Shown here piece by piece: positions 7,743 through 15,954 of a DNA stretch of 49,734 bases. This DNA is from Zoogloea sp. (GTDB taxonomy: Bacteria > Pseudomonadota > Gammaproteobacteria > Burkholderiales > Rhodocyclaceae). The DNA lies in NCBI RefSeq assembly GCF_030157465.1, contig NZ_JAOAUU010000092.1, positions 1 through 49,734 of the forward strand. The letters run 5' to 3'. Every line of letters starts with the position of its first letter. Position 1 is the stretch's first letter. The position numbers were made by a program, and so were the translations under genes. The notes under the pieces are model-generated. The model was not told where the DNA came from. It searched no databases and worked only from the letters and a program-made list of their open reading frames with translations.

Positions 7743-8606
7743 TCAGGGGCTGACCGTCACGGTCAGCCCGGCGCTGCCAAGCATCTCCCTCACCGTGCGG
7801 GCAATCGCTTCCAGTTCATCCGGCGCAAGTTGCTGCAGATGCGTGGCTTCCGGCTGAAACGATGGCCGCGCAACGCCGTACAAAAGCACGCCCTTGAGCG
7901 CAGCGCTTCCGGCGTATTCCAGCATTTCCCGGTAATGGTCGATCTGATCCTGCGACGGCACTTGCCCGTCCCAGCGAAACAGGCAGGTCTGCACCCAGGT
8001 CGGGCACAGGGATGCGCACAGGGCCAGACGCCTGGCGTGAGTGTGCGGATCCACATCGATGCCGTTGATGCGCGCGATGTCGGCAGCTGTGCCTGCATCA
8101 AACTTGAACCACACTTCGCCCCCTGCCGCTGCCAGATGTTGCAGCGCCGTCTGCACGTAGGGCCGGTCGATCAGGCTGCCGTTGGTAATCAGACGGATCG
8201 GCACCGCGTTGAGCCCCGCCGCGTTGCGAATCGCAACCACCTTGTCGACGATTTCTGCAAAGGCCTTGCTGCCCGTCGGTTCGCCGTTGCCTGAAAAGGC
8301 AATATCGCGGATGACCCGCGCCTCCGGTGGCACCCGTTCCTGCATGAAACGGCCGTGGAGCAGTTCGTCGAGGAAGCCCTTCAGCTCGGCTTCAAGCAGC
8401 GCCAGGTCGATATCGGGCGCAGCACCACGCACCAGGCCGGGCACCTGGCAGTAGGCGCAATGCCAGTTGCAGGCGTTGTTGGGGTTCAGGTTGATGCCCA
8501 CCGACACGCCGCCGGCACGTCGCGACACGACCGGATAGATATAGGTCATCGCGCTGAAACTGCGATTGTGATCGGTCACGGTAAGCATCTGCGGAGGCTG
8601 GGTCAT
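7743..8606 (-). CDS. Radical SAM protein (TYW1/COG0731-like)
   Basis: Radical S-adenosylmethionine enzyme of 287 aa. NACNWHCAYCQVPG supplies the CxxxCxxC cysteines that bind the 4Fe-4S cluster, around residue 47. FSGNGEPTGSKAF corresponds to the GGE-type SAM-binding strand, and RLITNGSLI to the following motif. The start is the ATG giving MTQPPQML; codons further upstream would run into the divergent queD promoter. The substrate is unknown. Divergence from queD, with only 67 bp between starts, raises a link to queuosine or other tRNA modification. The motif spacing is unlike the canonical QueE, so that remains speculation. Confidence 0.8.
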   Translation of the reverse strand: MTQPPQMLTVTDHNRSFSAMTYIYPVVSRRAGGVSVGINLNPNNACNWHCAYCQVPGLVRGAAPDIDLALLEAELKGFLDELLHGRFMQERVPPEARVIRDIAFSGNGEPTGSKAFAEIVDKVVAIRNAAGLNAVPIRLITNGSLIDRPYVQTALQHLAAAGGEVWFKFDAGTAADIARINGIDVDPHTHARRLALCASLCPTWVQTCLFRWDGQVPSQDQIDHYREMLEYAGSAALKGVLLYGVARPSFQPEATHLQQLAPDELEAIARTVREMLGSAGLTVTVSP

Positions 8607-8613
8607 GCTGTGG

Positions 8614-8642
8614 TCGAGGTCCAAAAACGAGGTGCGTATAAT
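8614..8642 (+). promoter_or_regulatory. queD promoter
   Basis: A perfect TATAAT lies 17 bp after a weak TCGAGG -35, about 30 bp before the queD ATG, in the short gap between divergent genes. Confidence 0.5.
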
Positions 8643-8673
8643 ATCGAAATCTTCTTTGCTACCCGGTGCTCCC

Positions 8674-9126
8674 ATGCGTATTACGCGCCGCCTGGAATTC
8701 GACGCGGGTCACCGCATCCCCGACCACGCCAGCCAGTGCCGTCACCTTCACGGCCACCGCTACGCGCTGGAAATCACCCTGTCCGGCGAGGTCATCGAGA
8801 CCGAAGGCTCACCGGCGCGGGGCATGCTCATTGATTTTGGCGACGTCAAGGCCATCGCCAAGCAGCACATTGTTGATGTCTGGGATCACGCCTTCCTGGC
8901 CTATCGCGGCGACACCGCCGTCGTGGACTTTCTGCAAGCCATGCCAGGCCACAAGACGGTTCTGCTCGACGTGATCCCCACCGCCGAGAACCTCGCCGCC
9001 GAAGCCTTCCGTATTCTCGAACCGCTATATACCGGGGTGTACAGGGATCAATTGCGCCTCGAACGGGTGCGCCTCTACGAAACCCCGAACTGCTGGGCCG
9101 ACGCACTCCGTTCAGGGCACAGTTAA
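8674..9126 (+). CDS. queD: 6-carboxy-5,6,7,8-tetrahydropterin synthase
   Basis: Converts dihydroneopterin triphosphate to 6-carboxytetrahydropterin in the queuosine/7-deazaguanine pathway. The 150-aa protein keeps all active-site features. Zinc ligands are H13 in FDAGHRI plus H26 and H28 in the CRHLHGH motif; the catalytic cysteine is C22 of the same motif. An Asp-His pair follows in WDHAFL, and PTAENLA is the conserved late block. The start MRITRRLEFDAGH is chosen because family members begin just before the FxAGH motif and a TATAAT promoter lies upstream. Other queuosine genes (queC, queE, queF) are not next to it unless the divergent radical SAM gene contributes. Confidence 0.93.
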   Translation: MRITRRLEFDAGHRIPDHASQCRHLHGHRYALEITLSGEVIETEGSPARGMLIDFGDVKAIAKQHIVDVWDHAFLAYRGDTAVVDFLQAMPGHKTVLLDVIPTAENLAAEAFRILEPLYTGVYRDQLRLERVRLYETPNCWADALRSGHS

Positions 9127-9842
9127 GCCACCTCTCCGGCCTGGACGATCCGCAGCGCAAGGCTGGCCAGCCCGTCTACGGCTGCCTCCACCACATCCCC
9201 CGGCTTCACCGGCCCGACGCCTTCCGGCGTGCCGGTGAAGATCAGGTCGCCCGGCTCCAGGCGAAAGTACGCCGACAGCCTGGCAATGATCTCCGCCACC
9301 GACCAGATCATGTCCGCCAGATCACCCTGCTGGCGCGCCTCGCCGTTCACCTTGAGCCAGATCGGCGCCGCAGCCGGGTGGCCGCAGCGTTCAACCGGCA
9401 CCAGCGGCGCAACAGGCGCCGAATGATCAAAAGCCTTGGCGGCCTCCCACGGCTGCCCCTTGCTTTTCAGGGCGCCCTGCAGGTCGCGGCGGGTCATGTC
9501 GAGGCCGACGGTGTAACCCCACACGTGATCCAGCGCCTGCGCCACAGGAATATCAGCCCCGCCGCGGCCAATCGCCACAACCAGCTCCACTTCATGGTGA
9601 AAATCCTGCGTCGCCGAAGGATAGGCCAGCTCGCCAAGCGTGCCTGCCCGCACCGGCACGACGGCGTCAGCCGGCTTGCAGAAGAAGAATGGCGCCTCGC
9701 GCGTGGGGTCGCCCCCCATTTCCCGCGCGTGGGCCGCGTAGTTGCGCCCCACGCAGTAAATCCGCCTTACCGGGAACACGCCCTCGCTGCCCACCACCGG
9801 CAACACCGGAACGGGCGCTTGTTCAATCACGTAATCGGTCAT
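9123..9842 (-). CDS. Fumarylacetoacetate hydrolase-family protein
   Basis: 239-aa hydrolase of the FAH superfamily. IYCVGRNYAAHAREMG and APFFFCKPADAVVP are typical of the fumarylpyruvate hydrolase/acylpyruvase branch. HHEVELVVAIG carries the acidic metal ligands, and WGYTVGLDMTRRDLQ the third. These enzymes cleave C-C bonds of acylpyruvates, or act as oxaloacetate decarboxylases, in aromatic and tyrosine breakdown. The start is the ATG giving MTDYVIEQAP, preceded by GGATG. The 3' end overlaps the queD stop by 4 bp in convergent arrangement. No aromatic catabolic genes are nearby, so the true substrate is open. Confidence 0.88.
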   Translation of the reverse strand: MTDYVIEQAPVPVLPVVGSEGVFPVRRIYCVGRNYAAHAREMGGDPTREAPFFFCKPADAVVPVRAGTLGELAYPSATQDFHHEVELVVAIGRGGADIPVAQALDHVWGYTVGLDMTRRDLQGALKSKGQPWEAAKAFDHSAPVAPLVPVERCGHPAAAPIWLKVNGEARQQGDLADMIWSVAEIIARLSAYFRLEPGDLIFTGTPEGVGPVKPGDVVEAAVDGLASLALRIVQAGEVA

Positions 9843-10000
9843 TGCACATCCTTCCAGAAACACCAGGGTGCGAATGATGACCAAAGCGCCGGCCGAGGGC
9901 CAGAGCATGTTTGCGGTAACCGGCTACCACCAGCCCGCCGCCCCGCGCCGCCACACTCGACGCGTTGTTCCCGATGACCCACACCCAAATGGAGACAGGC

Positions 10001-10579
10001 ATGGCCAAGAAAATCCTGATGATCTGCGGCGACTTCTGCGAAGACTACGAAACCATGGTGCCCTTCCAGGCCCTGCTGGCGGTTGGCCACACCGTGCACG
10101 CCGTGTGCCCTGACAAAAAGGCCGGCGACAGCATCGCCACCGCCATCCACGACTTCGAAGGCAACCAGACCTACACCGAGAAACGCGGCCACAACTTCAC
10201 CCTCAACGCCACCTTCGCCGACATTCGCGCCGAAGACTACGACGCGCTGGTCATTCCGGGCGGTCGTGGCCCCGAATACCTGCGCATGTACCCGGCCGTG
10301 ATCGACGCCGTGCGGCATTTCTTCAGCGCCGGCAAACCCGTCGCCGCAGTCTGTCACGGCGCCCAGCTGCTGGCCGGCGCACGGGTTCTGGAAGGTCGCA
10401 CCTGCTCGGCCTACCCGGCCTGTCAGGCCGAGGTCGAGCTGGCCGGAGGCACTTACGCCAATATTCCGGTGGACCAGGCCATCACCGACGGCAACCTCGT
10501 TTCGGCGCCTGCCTGGCCGGCCCACCCGGCCTGGATTGCCCAGTTCCTCGCCCTGCTCGGCACAAAAATCAGCCACTGA
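10001..10579 (+). CDS. DJ-1/PfpI family protein
   Basis: 192-aa protein of the DJ-1/ThiJ/PfpI superfamily. [11 protein letters not shown] places the nucleophile-elbow cysteine at C118 with H119 beside it. The acidic partner is in GDFCEDYE near residue 14, and [11 protein letters not shown] is the conserved loop. Members act as glyoxalases/deglycases, chaperones or peptidases, so the activity cannot be fixed from sequence. The start [10 protein letters not shown] follows GGAGACAGGC at good spacing; an in-frame ATG 12 codons upstream is less likely. It appears monocistronic, with a GC-rich hairpin downstream. Confidence 0.85.
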   Translation: MAKKILMICGDFCEDYETMVPFQALLAVGHTVHAVCPDKKAGDSIATAIHDFEGNQTYTEKRGHNFTLNATFADIRAEDYDALVIPGGRGPEYLRMYPAVIDAVRHFFSAGKPVAAVCHGAQLLAGARVLEGRTCSAYPACQAEVELAGGTYANIPVDQAITDGNLVSAPAWPAHPAWIAQFLALLGTKISH

Positions 10580-10607
10580 TCCGGCGCCCGGCGCCCAGGC
10601 CGGCACA

Positions 10608-10645
10608 AAGCCCCCGCAGCACCTACAATGGTTTGGCGGGGGCTT
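10608..10645. terminator. Hairpin between the DJ-1 gene and the RHH gene
   Basis: AAGCCCCCGC and GCGGGGGCTT form a perfect 10-bp stem around an 18-nt loop, followed at a short distance by a run of T. It may terminate the upstream gene. The loop contains TACAAT, which could instead be the -10 of the next gene. Confidence 0.4.
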
Positions 10646-10667
10646 CCCCGTTTTTGAGCGCCCGACG

Positions 10668-11024
10668 ATGTGCCAGATCTTCATCAACGCCGACCCGGAT
10701 CTTTACGCCACCCGCAGCCGCTCGATCCGCCTGCGCGGCGTCGCCACCAGCCTGCGCCTCGAAAACCTGTTCTGGCAGGTGCTCGAAGAAATCGGCGAGC
10801 GCGACGGTCTCAGCGTGCCGCAGCTGCTCGGCCGGCTCTACGACGAACTCTCGGCAAGCGGCCGACTCGACGAAAGCACGAACTTCACGTCCTTCCTGCG
10901 TGTCTCCTGCCTGCGCTACCTGCAACTGCAACTGGCCGGCGGCATTCCCGCCGATCCCCGCGTCCCGATTCGCAGCCTCGACCCCGCCTGGGTACTGGCC
11001 GCCGAGCGACGCCCTTCAGCCTGA
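10668..11024 (+). CDS. Ribbon-helix-helix domain protein
   Basis: 118-aa protein. The segment SRSIRLRGVATSLRLENLFWQVLEEIGERDG fits the ribbon-helix-helix domain family often found in proteobacterial small proteins (a short beta strand then two helices). RVSCLRYLQLQL is a conserved downstream helix. Such proteins are presumed DNA-binding, but no target is known. It ends 10 bp before the glutathione transferase gene, whose GAGAGAAA ribosome site overlaps its end, so the two are probably co-transcribed. Confidence 0.75.
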   Translation: MCQIFINADPDLYATRSRSIRLRGVATSLRLENLFWQVLEEIGERDGLSVPQLLGRLYDELSASGRLDESTNFTSFLRVSCLRYLQLQLAGGIPADPRVPIRSLDPAWVLAAERRPSA

Positions 11025-11034
11025 GAGAAACACA

Positions 11035-11742
11035 ATGATCGACCTGTATTACTGGACCACCCCCAACGGCCACAAGATCACCCTCTTCCTCGAAGAGACC
11101 GGCTTGCCCTACACCGTCCGGCCGATCAACATCGGCAAGGGCGAACAGTTCCAGCCGGATTTCCTGCGCATCGCACCGAACAACCGCATCCCCGCCATCG
11201 TCGACCGCAGCCCGAGCGGTGGCGGCGAGCCGATTTCGGTGTTCGAATCCGGCGCCATCCTGCTCTACCTCGCCGAAAAGACCGGCCGCTTCCTGTCTGC
11301 AGACGCCCGCACGCGCATCGACGCCCTGCAGTGGCTGTTCTGGCAAATGGGGGGGCTGGGCCCGATGGCCGGGCAAAACCACCACTTCACCCAGTACGCC
11401 CCCGAACCGGTTCCCTACGCCATCGATCGTTACGTCAAGGAAACCGCCCGCCTCTACGCCGTGCTCGATCGCCGCCTGGCCGACCGCGACTTCATCACCG
11501 GCGCCGACTACTCCATCGCCGACATGGCCTGCTACCCGTGGATCGTCTCCCACGACAAACAGCGCCAGAACCTCGATGACTTCCCCGCCCTCAAGCGCTG
11601 GTTCGAAACCATCCGGCAGCGCCCGGCCACCGTCCGCGCCTACGCCCTGGCCGAGCAGGTCAATCCGGCCCAGCCTCCCATGAGCGACGAGGCAAAGAAG
11701 GTTTTGTTCGGCCAGGATGCAAGTACTGTCACCAAGCCGTGA
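11035..11742 (+). CDS. Glutathione S-transferase (YfcG/Ure2-like)
   Basis: Cytosolic glutathione transferase of 235 aa. The N-terminal thioredoxin fold starts MIDLYYWTTPNGHKITLFLEE, the signature of the nu-class/YfcG group. NNRIPAIVD carries the cis-proline, and VFESGAILLYLAEK binds the gamma-glutamyl part of glutathione. The C-terminal helical domain includes YSIADMACYPWI. The group has disulfide reductase and peroxidase activity. It follows a ribbon-helix-helix gene by 10 bp. The same window encodes gshA, so the glutathione supply is local. Confidence 0.92.
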   Translation: MIDLYYWTTPNGHKITLFLEETGLPYTVRPINIGKGEQFQPDFLRIAPNNRIPAIVDRSPSGGGEPISVFESGAILLYLAEKTGRFLSADARTRIDALQWLFWQMGGLGPMAGQNHHFTQYAPEPVPYAIDRYVKETARLYAVLDRRLADRDFITGADYSIADMACYPWIVSHDKQRQNLDDFPALKRWFETIRQRPATVRAYALAEQVNPAQPPMSDEAKKVLFGQDASTVTKP

Positions 11743-11857
11743 ACCGGGGCCGGGACGCGGAAGCCGGCTTCCGGTAAAATCCCCCTTTATTTGAAGCCGC
11801 CTCTTTTTCCCGGGCCCAAGACCGCTTCACCCTTCACCCGGCCCGCGCCCCTCTCCC

Positions 11858-13690
11858 ATGACTGCTCCCATCGAACGCTTCGACCAGCTTGATCTCCAGG
11901 CGCCGCTCCTCGCGGCCCTCGCCGAGATCGGCTACGAAACCCCCTCGCCCATCCAGGCCGCCTGCATTCCGCTCCTGCTCGCCGGCAACGACATCCTCGG
12001 CGAAGCCCAGACCGGCACCGGCAAAACGGCCGCCTTCGCGCTGCCCGCACTTCACCGCGTGGACATCACCAAGCGCAACCCGCAGGTGCTCGTCCTCGCC
12101 CCCACGCGCGAACTCGCCATCCAGGTTGCCGAAGCCTTCCAGCGCTACGCCAGCAAGATGCCCGGCTTCCACGTGCTGCCGATCTACGGCGGCCAGAGCA
12201 TGGTCGTCCAGCTGCGCCAGCTCCAGCGCGGCGCCCACGTCATCGTCGGCACCCCCGGCCGTGTCATGGACCACATGGAGAGAAAGAGCCTCAACCTCGA
12301 AGGCCTCACCACCCTGATCCTCGACGAAGCCGACGAAATGCTGCGCATGGGCTTCATCGACGACGTGGAATGGATTCTCGAGCGCATTCCGGCCGAACGG
12401 CAAACCGCCCTCTTCTCGGCCACCATGCCGGACGCCATCCGCCGGGTCGCCCACCGCTACCTGCGCGACCCGAAGGAAGTGAAGATCAAGTCGGCCACGA
12501 CAACCGTCTCCACCATCCGCCAGCGTTTCCTGCAAATTGCAGGCCCGCACAAGCTCGACGCGCTGACCCGCATTCTTGAAGTGGAAGACGAATTCGATGC
12601 CGCCATCGTCTTTGTCCGCACCAAGACCGCCACCGTCGAACTCGCCGAGAAACTCGAAGCCCGTGGCTACGCCGCCGCCTGCCTGAACGGCGACATGACC
12701 CAGCAGCTGCGCGAGCGTGTCATCGAGCAACTCAAGAACAAAACCCTCGACATCGTCGTCGCCACCGACGTGGCGGCCCGTGGCATCGACGTGCCCCGCG
12801 TCAGCCACGTCATCAACTACGACATTCCGTACGACACCGAGGCCTACGTTCACCGCATCGGCCGCACCGGCCGCGCCGGCCGCGCCGGCAACGCGATCCT
12901 CTTCGTCGCCCCGCGTGAAAACCACCTGCTGCGCCAGATCGAGCGCGCCACGCGCCAGCCGATCGAAGCCCTCAAGCTGCCCTCCCGGGAAGCCGTTGCC
13001 GACAAGCGTGTCGCCTCCTTCCGCCAGCAGGTTACCGAAGTGCTCGAGTCCGAAGACCTGAGCTTCTTCCTCAACGTGATCGCCGGCATGGAAGAGAACA
13101 ACGACTCGGACATCCGCGAAATCGCCGCCGCGCTCGCCTACCTGGCCCAGAAGGATCGCCCGCTGCAGATGCCCGATTCCGGCAAGCCCGACTTCGCCCA
13201 GATGTCCGCCTCCGGCAAGCCGGATCCGCGCGCCCCGCGTGAAACGCGCGAGCCCCGCGAAAACCGCGGTGAAATCCTTGAGCGTCGCCGCGACTACGCT
13301 GAAGGCCGCCTGGCCCGCTACCGCATCGATGTGGGTCGCGAGCACATGGCCAGCCCGAAGGACATCGTCGGCGCCATCGCCAACGAGGCCGGCATCGAAA
13401 GCCGCTTCATCGGCCAGATCAACCTGTTCGAGGACTACAGCACCGTCGAACTGCCGGCCGATCTCTCCAACGATGTGATCCAGATCCTGCGTCGCGCCCG
13501 TGTGCGTCAGCAACCGCTGAACATCCGCCTCGCCAGCCCCGAGGAAGCCAGCCGCGAACGGGGTGCTGGCAGCCGTGGCGCGGGTCCGAAGAAGCCCTTC
13601 CGCAAGGAAGGCGGCTTCGATCGCCCGGCGGGTGGCTTCGATCGCCCGGCAGGCGGCTTCGGCAAGCCCCCGCGCAAGCCCAGGCCCTGA
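11858..13690 (+). CDS. deaD: DEAD-box ATP-dependent RNA helicase
   Basis: 610-aa RNA helicase of the CsdA/DeaD type, acting in ribosome assembly and RNA decay, especially in the cold. Motifs: Q motif TPSPIQAACIP (28-38), Walker A AQTGTGKT (50-57), PTRELA (82-87), TPGR (132-135), DEAD (156-159), SAT (187-189), ARGIDVPR and HRIGRTGRAGR in the second RecA domain. A DbpA-type RNA-binding domain occupies about 487-560. The tail is Gly/Arg/Pro-rich with a repeated GGFDRPA unit. The ATG fits the family N-terminus and the upstream gap carries a TAAAAT element. Both domains are intact. Confidence 0.95.
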   Translation: MTAPIERFDQLDLQAPLLAALAEIGYETPSPIQAACIPLLLAGNDILGEAQTGTGKTAAFALPALHRVDITKRNPQVLVLAPTRELAIQVAEAFQRYASKMPGFHVLPIYGGQSMVVQLRQLQRGAHVIVGTPGRVMDHMERKSLNLEGLTTLILDEADEMLRMGFIDDVEWILERIPAERQTALFSATMPDAIRRVAHRYLRDPKEVKIKSATTTVSTIRQRFLQIAGPHKLDALTRILEVEDEFDAAIVFVRTKTATVELAEKLEARGYAAACLNGDMTQQLRERVIEQLKNKTLDIVVATDVAARGIDVPRVSHVINYDIPYDTEAYVHRIGRTGRAGRAGNAILFVAPRENHLLRQIERATRQPIEALKLPSREAVADKRVASFRQQVTEVLESEDLSFFLNVIAGMEENNDSDIREIAAALAYLAQKDRPLQMPDSGKPDFAQMSASGKPDPRAPRETREPRENRGEILERRRDYAEGRLARYRIDVGREHMASPKDIVGAIANEAGIESRFIGQINLFEDYSTVELPADLSNDVIQILRRARVRQQPLNIRLASPEEASRERGAGSRGAGPKKPFRKEGGFDRPAGGFDRPAGGFGKPPRKPRP

Positions 13691-13726
13691 GCAAGGGGCG
13701 CTGCGCCCCTGCGTGTATTGACCATT

Positions 13727-13752
13727 TCAGGGGGACGCTCGCGTTCCCCTGA
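13727..13752. terminator. Hairpin between convergent deaD and the HD-GYP gene
   Basis: TCAGGGGGACGC and GCGTTCCCCTGA form a 12-bp stem with one G-T pair and a 2-nt loop, followed by TTTACCTTT on the plus strand. A smaller AGGGGCG/CGCCCCT hairpin precedes it at 13694-13710. It probably ends deaD transcription and may act in both directions. Confidence 0.5.
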
Positions 13753-13776
13753 TTTACCTTTGTGGGTCAGCGCACC

Positions 13777-15120
13777 CTAGCTCAAGCCAAGGTCATCGAC
13801 GATCCGCTGCAAGGCTTCAAAGCAGCGGGGATCAATGGCCTGCCCCACTTCCGAGCCCATGATTGCCAGCGTTTTGGCCACCGGCATCGCTCCACGGTAA
13901 GGCCGTTCGGCGGTGATCGCATCAAAGATGTCGGCGGTGGTGATGATCCGGGTTTCCAGGGAAATCGCCTCCCCGGAGATTCCCCGCGGATAGCCCTTGC
14001 CGTCCAGGCGCTCATGGTGGGCGCCTGAAACGATCGCCATTTCAGTAAAAGCCCCGATGCGCGACAGGATGGTTTCGGTATAAACCGCGTGCTGCCTCAC
14101 CGCGGCCCATTCGTCTTCATCCAGCTTGCCCGGTTTGTCGAGAATGGCATTGCTGACACCCAGCTTGCCCATGTCGTGAAGCAGCGAGGCGCGCTTGAGC
14201 CAGCGCCGCCGGTGCGGCTCCAGCCCCAGCTCGGCGGCAATGCAGTCGGCGTACAGCGCAACGCGGGCACTGTGACCCGAGGTATAAGGGCTTTTCGAGT
14301 CGATCACCTCGCCAAAGGCCGCGGCGATCTCATCGAGGTAATCATCATCCAGGGGCACGACAAAACGCCCCGGCTCGAGTGCGAACACAGCCTGATCCAG
14401 GTCGGGTGCCGACAGGCGCTCCCAGAAAGCGGGGTCTTCCGCACAGCGCCGGAATGCAGACACGACCGCGGGGTCGAACCACGAACCGCTGCGATCCTCC
14501 ACCTCCCAGCCCGCCGCATCCGCGCCGTCGGAAACATTGAACACATCCACCACCTGCGCCAGCAGGGCGATCCGCGAGGAAAGGGGAATCGCCTCTCCCT
14601 GCAGCCGCGCCGGGCGCCCGCCGCCGTTCCAGTGCTCGTCGAGGCCGTGGATGCCCATCGCCACACCCTCGCCAAAACGCAACTGCCGCGCGATGTCAGC
14701 ACCGCGGGTGCACCGGGTCTGGATCAATTCCTGGGCAATCTCGTCGCCACTCTGAAAAATCCTGGCGAGCGCCTTGAAGCGCTCGGCAAGGCCTGCACCA
14801 AGGCCGGTATGGCCGATGACGAACTTCAAGACCTTGGGCAGGCTGCCATTGACGGTTTTGAAGTCACGCTTGAATGCAAGGTCGTCACTCAGATATAGCT
14901 CGCAAATGCGTGCGGCGTTGCTGCTGCAGCCCAGATCCTTCAGCAGCAACGTGTAATAAAGCTCCCACAACTGCTCGTCGCTCAGACCCATTGCGCGCCC
15001 CACGTGCATGCCGATCCAGCAGCAGCGCACACAATGGCCTTCCGGCTGCCCTTCGGTGATATCAAGAGCGTGACTCAGGGCCCCGATCAGTTCCGACAAC
15101 GTCAATCCGCCCAACGACAT
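13777..15120 (-). CDS. Tandem HD/HD-GYP phosphodiesterase-like protein
   Basis: 447-aa soluble protein. The C-terminal half is an HD-GYP domain with LLHDMGKLGV near residue 312 and HHERLDGKGYP near 367-377, so it should hydrolyse c-di-GMP or a related cyclic dinucleotide. The N-terminal half looks like a second, degenerate copy: KD (61-62) replaces HD and DEHWNGGGRP (161-170) replaces the HHExxDGxGYP loop. No membrane or receiver domain is attached, so input may come through the degenerate domain. GGAGGAAT precedes the ATG. It may counter cyclic-dinucleotide signals that control the EPS locus in this window, which is inference. Confidence 0.88.
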   Translation of the reverse strand: MSLGGLTLSELIGALSHALDITEGQPEGHCVRCCWIGMHVGRAMGLSDEQLWELYYTLLLKDLGCSSNAARICELYLSDDLAFKRDFKTVNGSLPKVLKFVIGHTGLGAGLAERFKALARIFQSGDEIAQELIQTRCTRGADIARQLRFGEGVAMGIHGLDEHWNGGGRPARLQGEAIPLSSRIALLAQVVDVFNVSDGADAAGWEVEDRSGSWFDPAVVSAFRRCAEDPAFWERLSAPDLDQAVFALEPGRFVVPLDDDYLDEIAAAFGEVIDSKSPYTSGHSARVALYADCIAAELGLEPHRRRWLKRASLLHDMGKLGVSNAILDKPGKLDEDEWAAVRQHAVYTETILSRIGAFTEMAIVSGAHHERLDGKGYPRGISGEAISLETRIITTADIFDAITAERPYRGAMPVAKTLAIMGSEVGQAIDPRCFEALQRIVDDLGLS

Positions 15121-15287
15121 CCGATTCCTCCACCCGCTTCGACAGCGCCTGCCGCCCGTTCCGGGCGACAGCAGACGTCAGACTAACGGCATGGCACCGG
15201 CGGACTGTAGCCTCAGGCAGACAGGTGCTGGCGTGCCGGGCACACACTTCCTGTCGTTAAGCGGGCAGCGCTCTGTTAAAATTTAAA

Positions 15288-15309
15288 GTTACAGTCATCA
15301 CTTTGTAAC
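15288..15309. promoter_or_regulatory. Inverted repeat in the phosphate-transporter leader
   Basis: GTTACA-N10-TGTAAC is a perfect 6-bp inverted repeat about 10 bp before the DUF47 start and just after a TAAAAT -10-like element. The same stretch has a partial Pho-box likeness (CAGTCAT then TTGTAAC, 4 bp apart). It could be a PhoB or other repressor site. Confidence 0.35.
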
Positions 15310-15319
15310 AACAAAAGCC

Positions 15320-15946
15320 ATGTTCGGACGTCTCCTGCCCCAAGAGGGCCGTTTTTTTGACTACTTCAATAACCATGCCGAGCAAATCGTTCTCGGGGCT
15401 CAGGAACTCGTCGCCCTGATGGAAGACATGGGCAGCGCGGAGAAACATATCGCCGCCATCGAGAAAATCGAGGAAGCCGCCGACAAGATCACCCACGAAA
15501 CCGTCGCCCAGGCGCACAAGAGCTTCATCACCCCCCTCGACCGCGACGAGATCCATAGCCTCATCAATGCCATGGATGACATCCTGGATACGGTTCAGGA
15601 CGTCGCCGAGTGCATCACCCTGTACCACATCCAGCGCATCACCCCGGAAGCCCTCCAGCTGGCCAACGTGAGCCTGTCCTGTTGCACCCGCGTGAAGATC
15701 GTGGTCGGCCTGATCGCCAACATGGACAACGCCAGTGCCATCCTGCAAACCTGCCAGGAAATCGACCGGCTCGAAACCGACGCGGATCGCATCATGCGCA
15801 GCGCCATGTCCAAGCTCTTCCGCGACGAGCGCGACGCACTCCAGGTCATGAAGCTCAAGGCCATCTACGAACAACTTGAATCGATTACCGATCGCTGCGA
15901 GGACGTCGCCAAGATCGTCGAAGGCATCGTGCTGGAAAACGCCTGA
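15320..15946 (+). CDS. DUF47/PhoU-like phosphate transport accessory protein
   Basis: 208-aa all-helical protein of the PhoU-like DUF47 (TIGR00153) family. It has the repeated acidic helices of the family, such as IEKIEEAADKITHETV near residue 50 and EIDRLETDADRIMRSAM near 150. Proteins of this type sit directly before pit genes and are thought to bind metal-phosphate clusters and regulate the low-affinity transporter. The pit gene follows 8 bp downstream, so the pair is an operon. The start has no strong Shine-Dalgarno sequence; the family N-terminus MFGRLLPQE fits it well. Confidence 0.93.
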   Translation: MFGRLLPQEGRFFDYFNNHAEQIVLGAQELVALMEDMGSAEKHIAAIEKIEEAADKITHETVAQAHKSFITPLDRDEIHSLINAMDDILDTVQDVAECITLYHIQRITPEALQLANVSLSCCTRVKIVVGLIANMDNASAILQTCQEIDRLETDADRIMRSAMSKLFRDERDALQVMKLKAIYEQLESITDRCEDVAKIVEGIVLENA

Positions 15947-15954
15947 GCACCGCC

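Noticed and set aside
10633-11034. Long N-terminal extension of the glutathione transferase frame
   Set aside because: The extension overlaps the RHH gene in another frame and has Arg/Pro/Ser-rich composition; the family start MIDLYYW is clear and has a ribosome site.
13600-13690. Repeated GGFDRPA codons as a possible frameshift or assembly artefact
   Set aside because: Short Gly/Arg/Pro-rich repeats are normal in DEAD-box helicase tails and the frame is intact.
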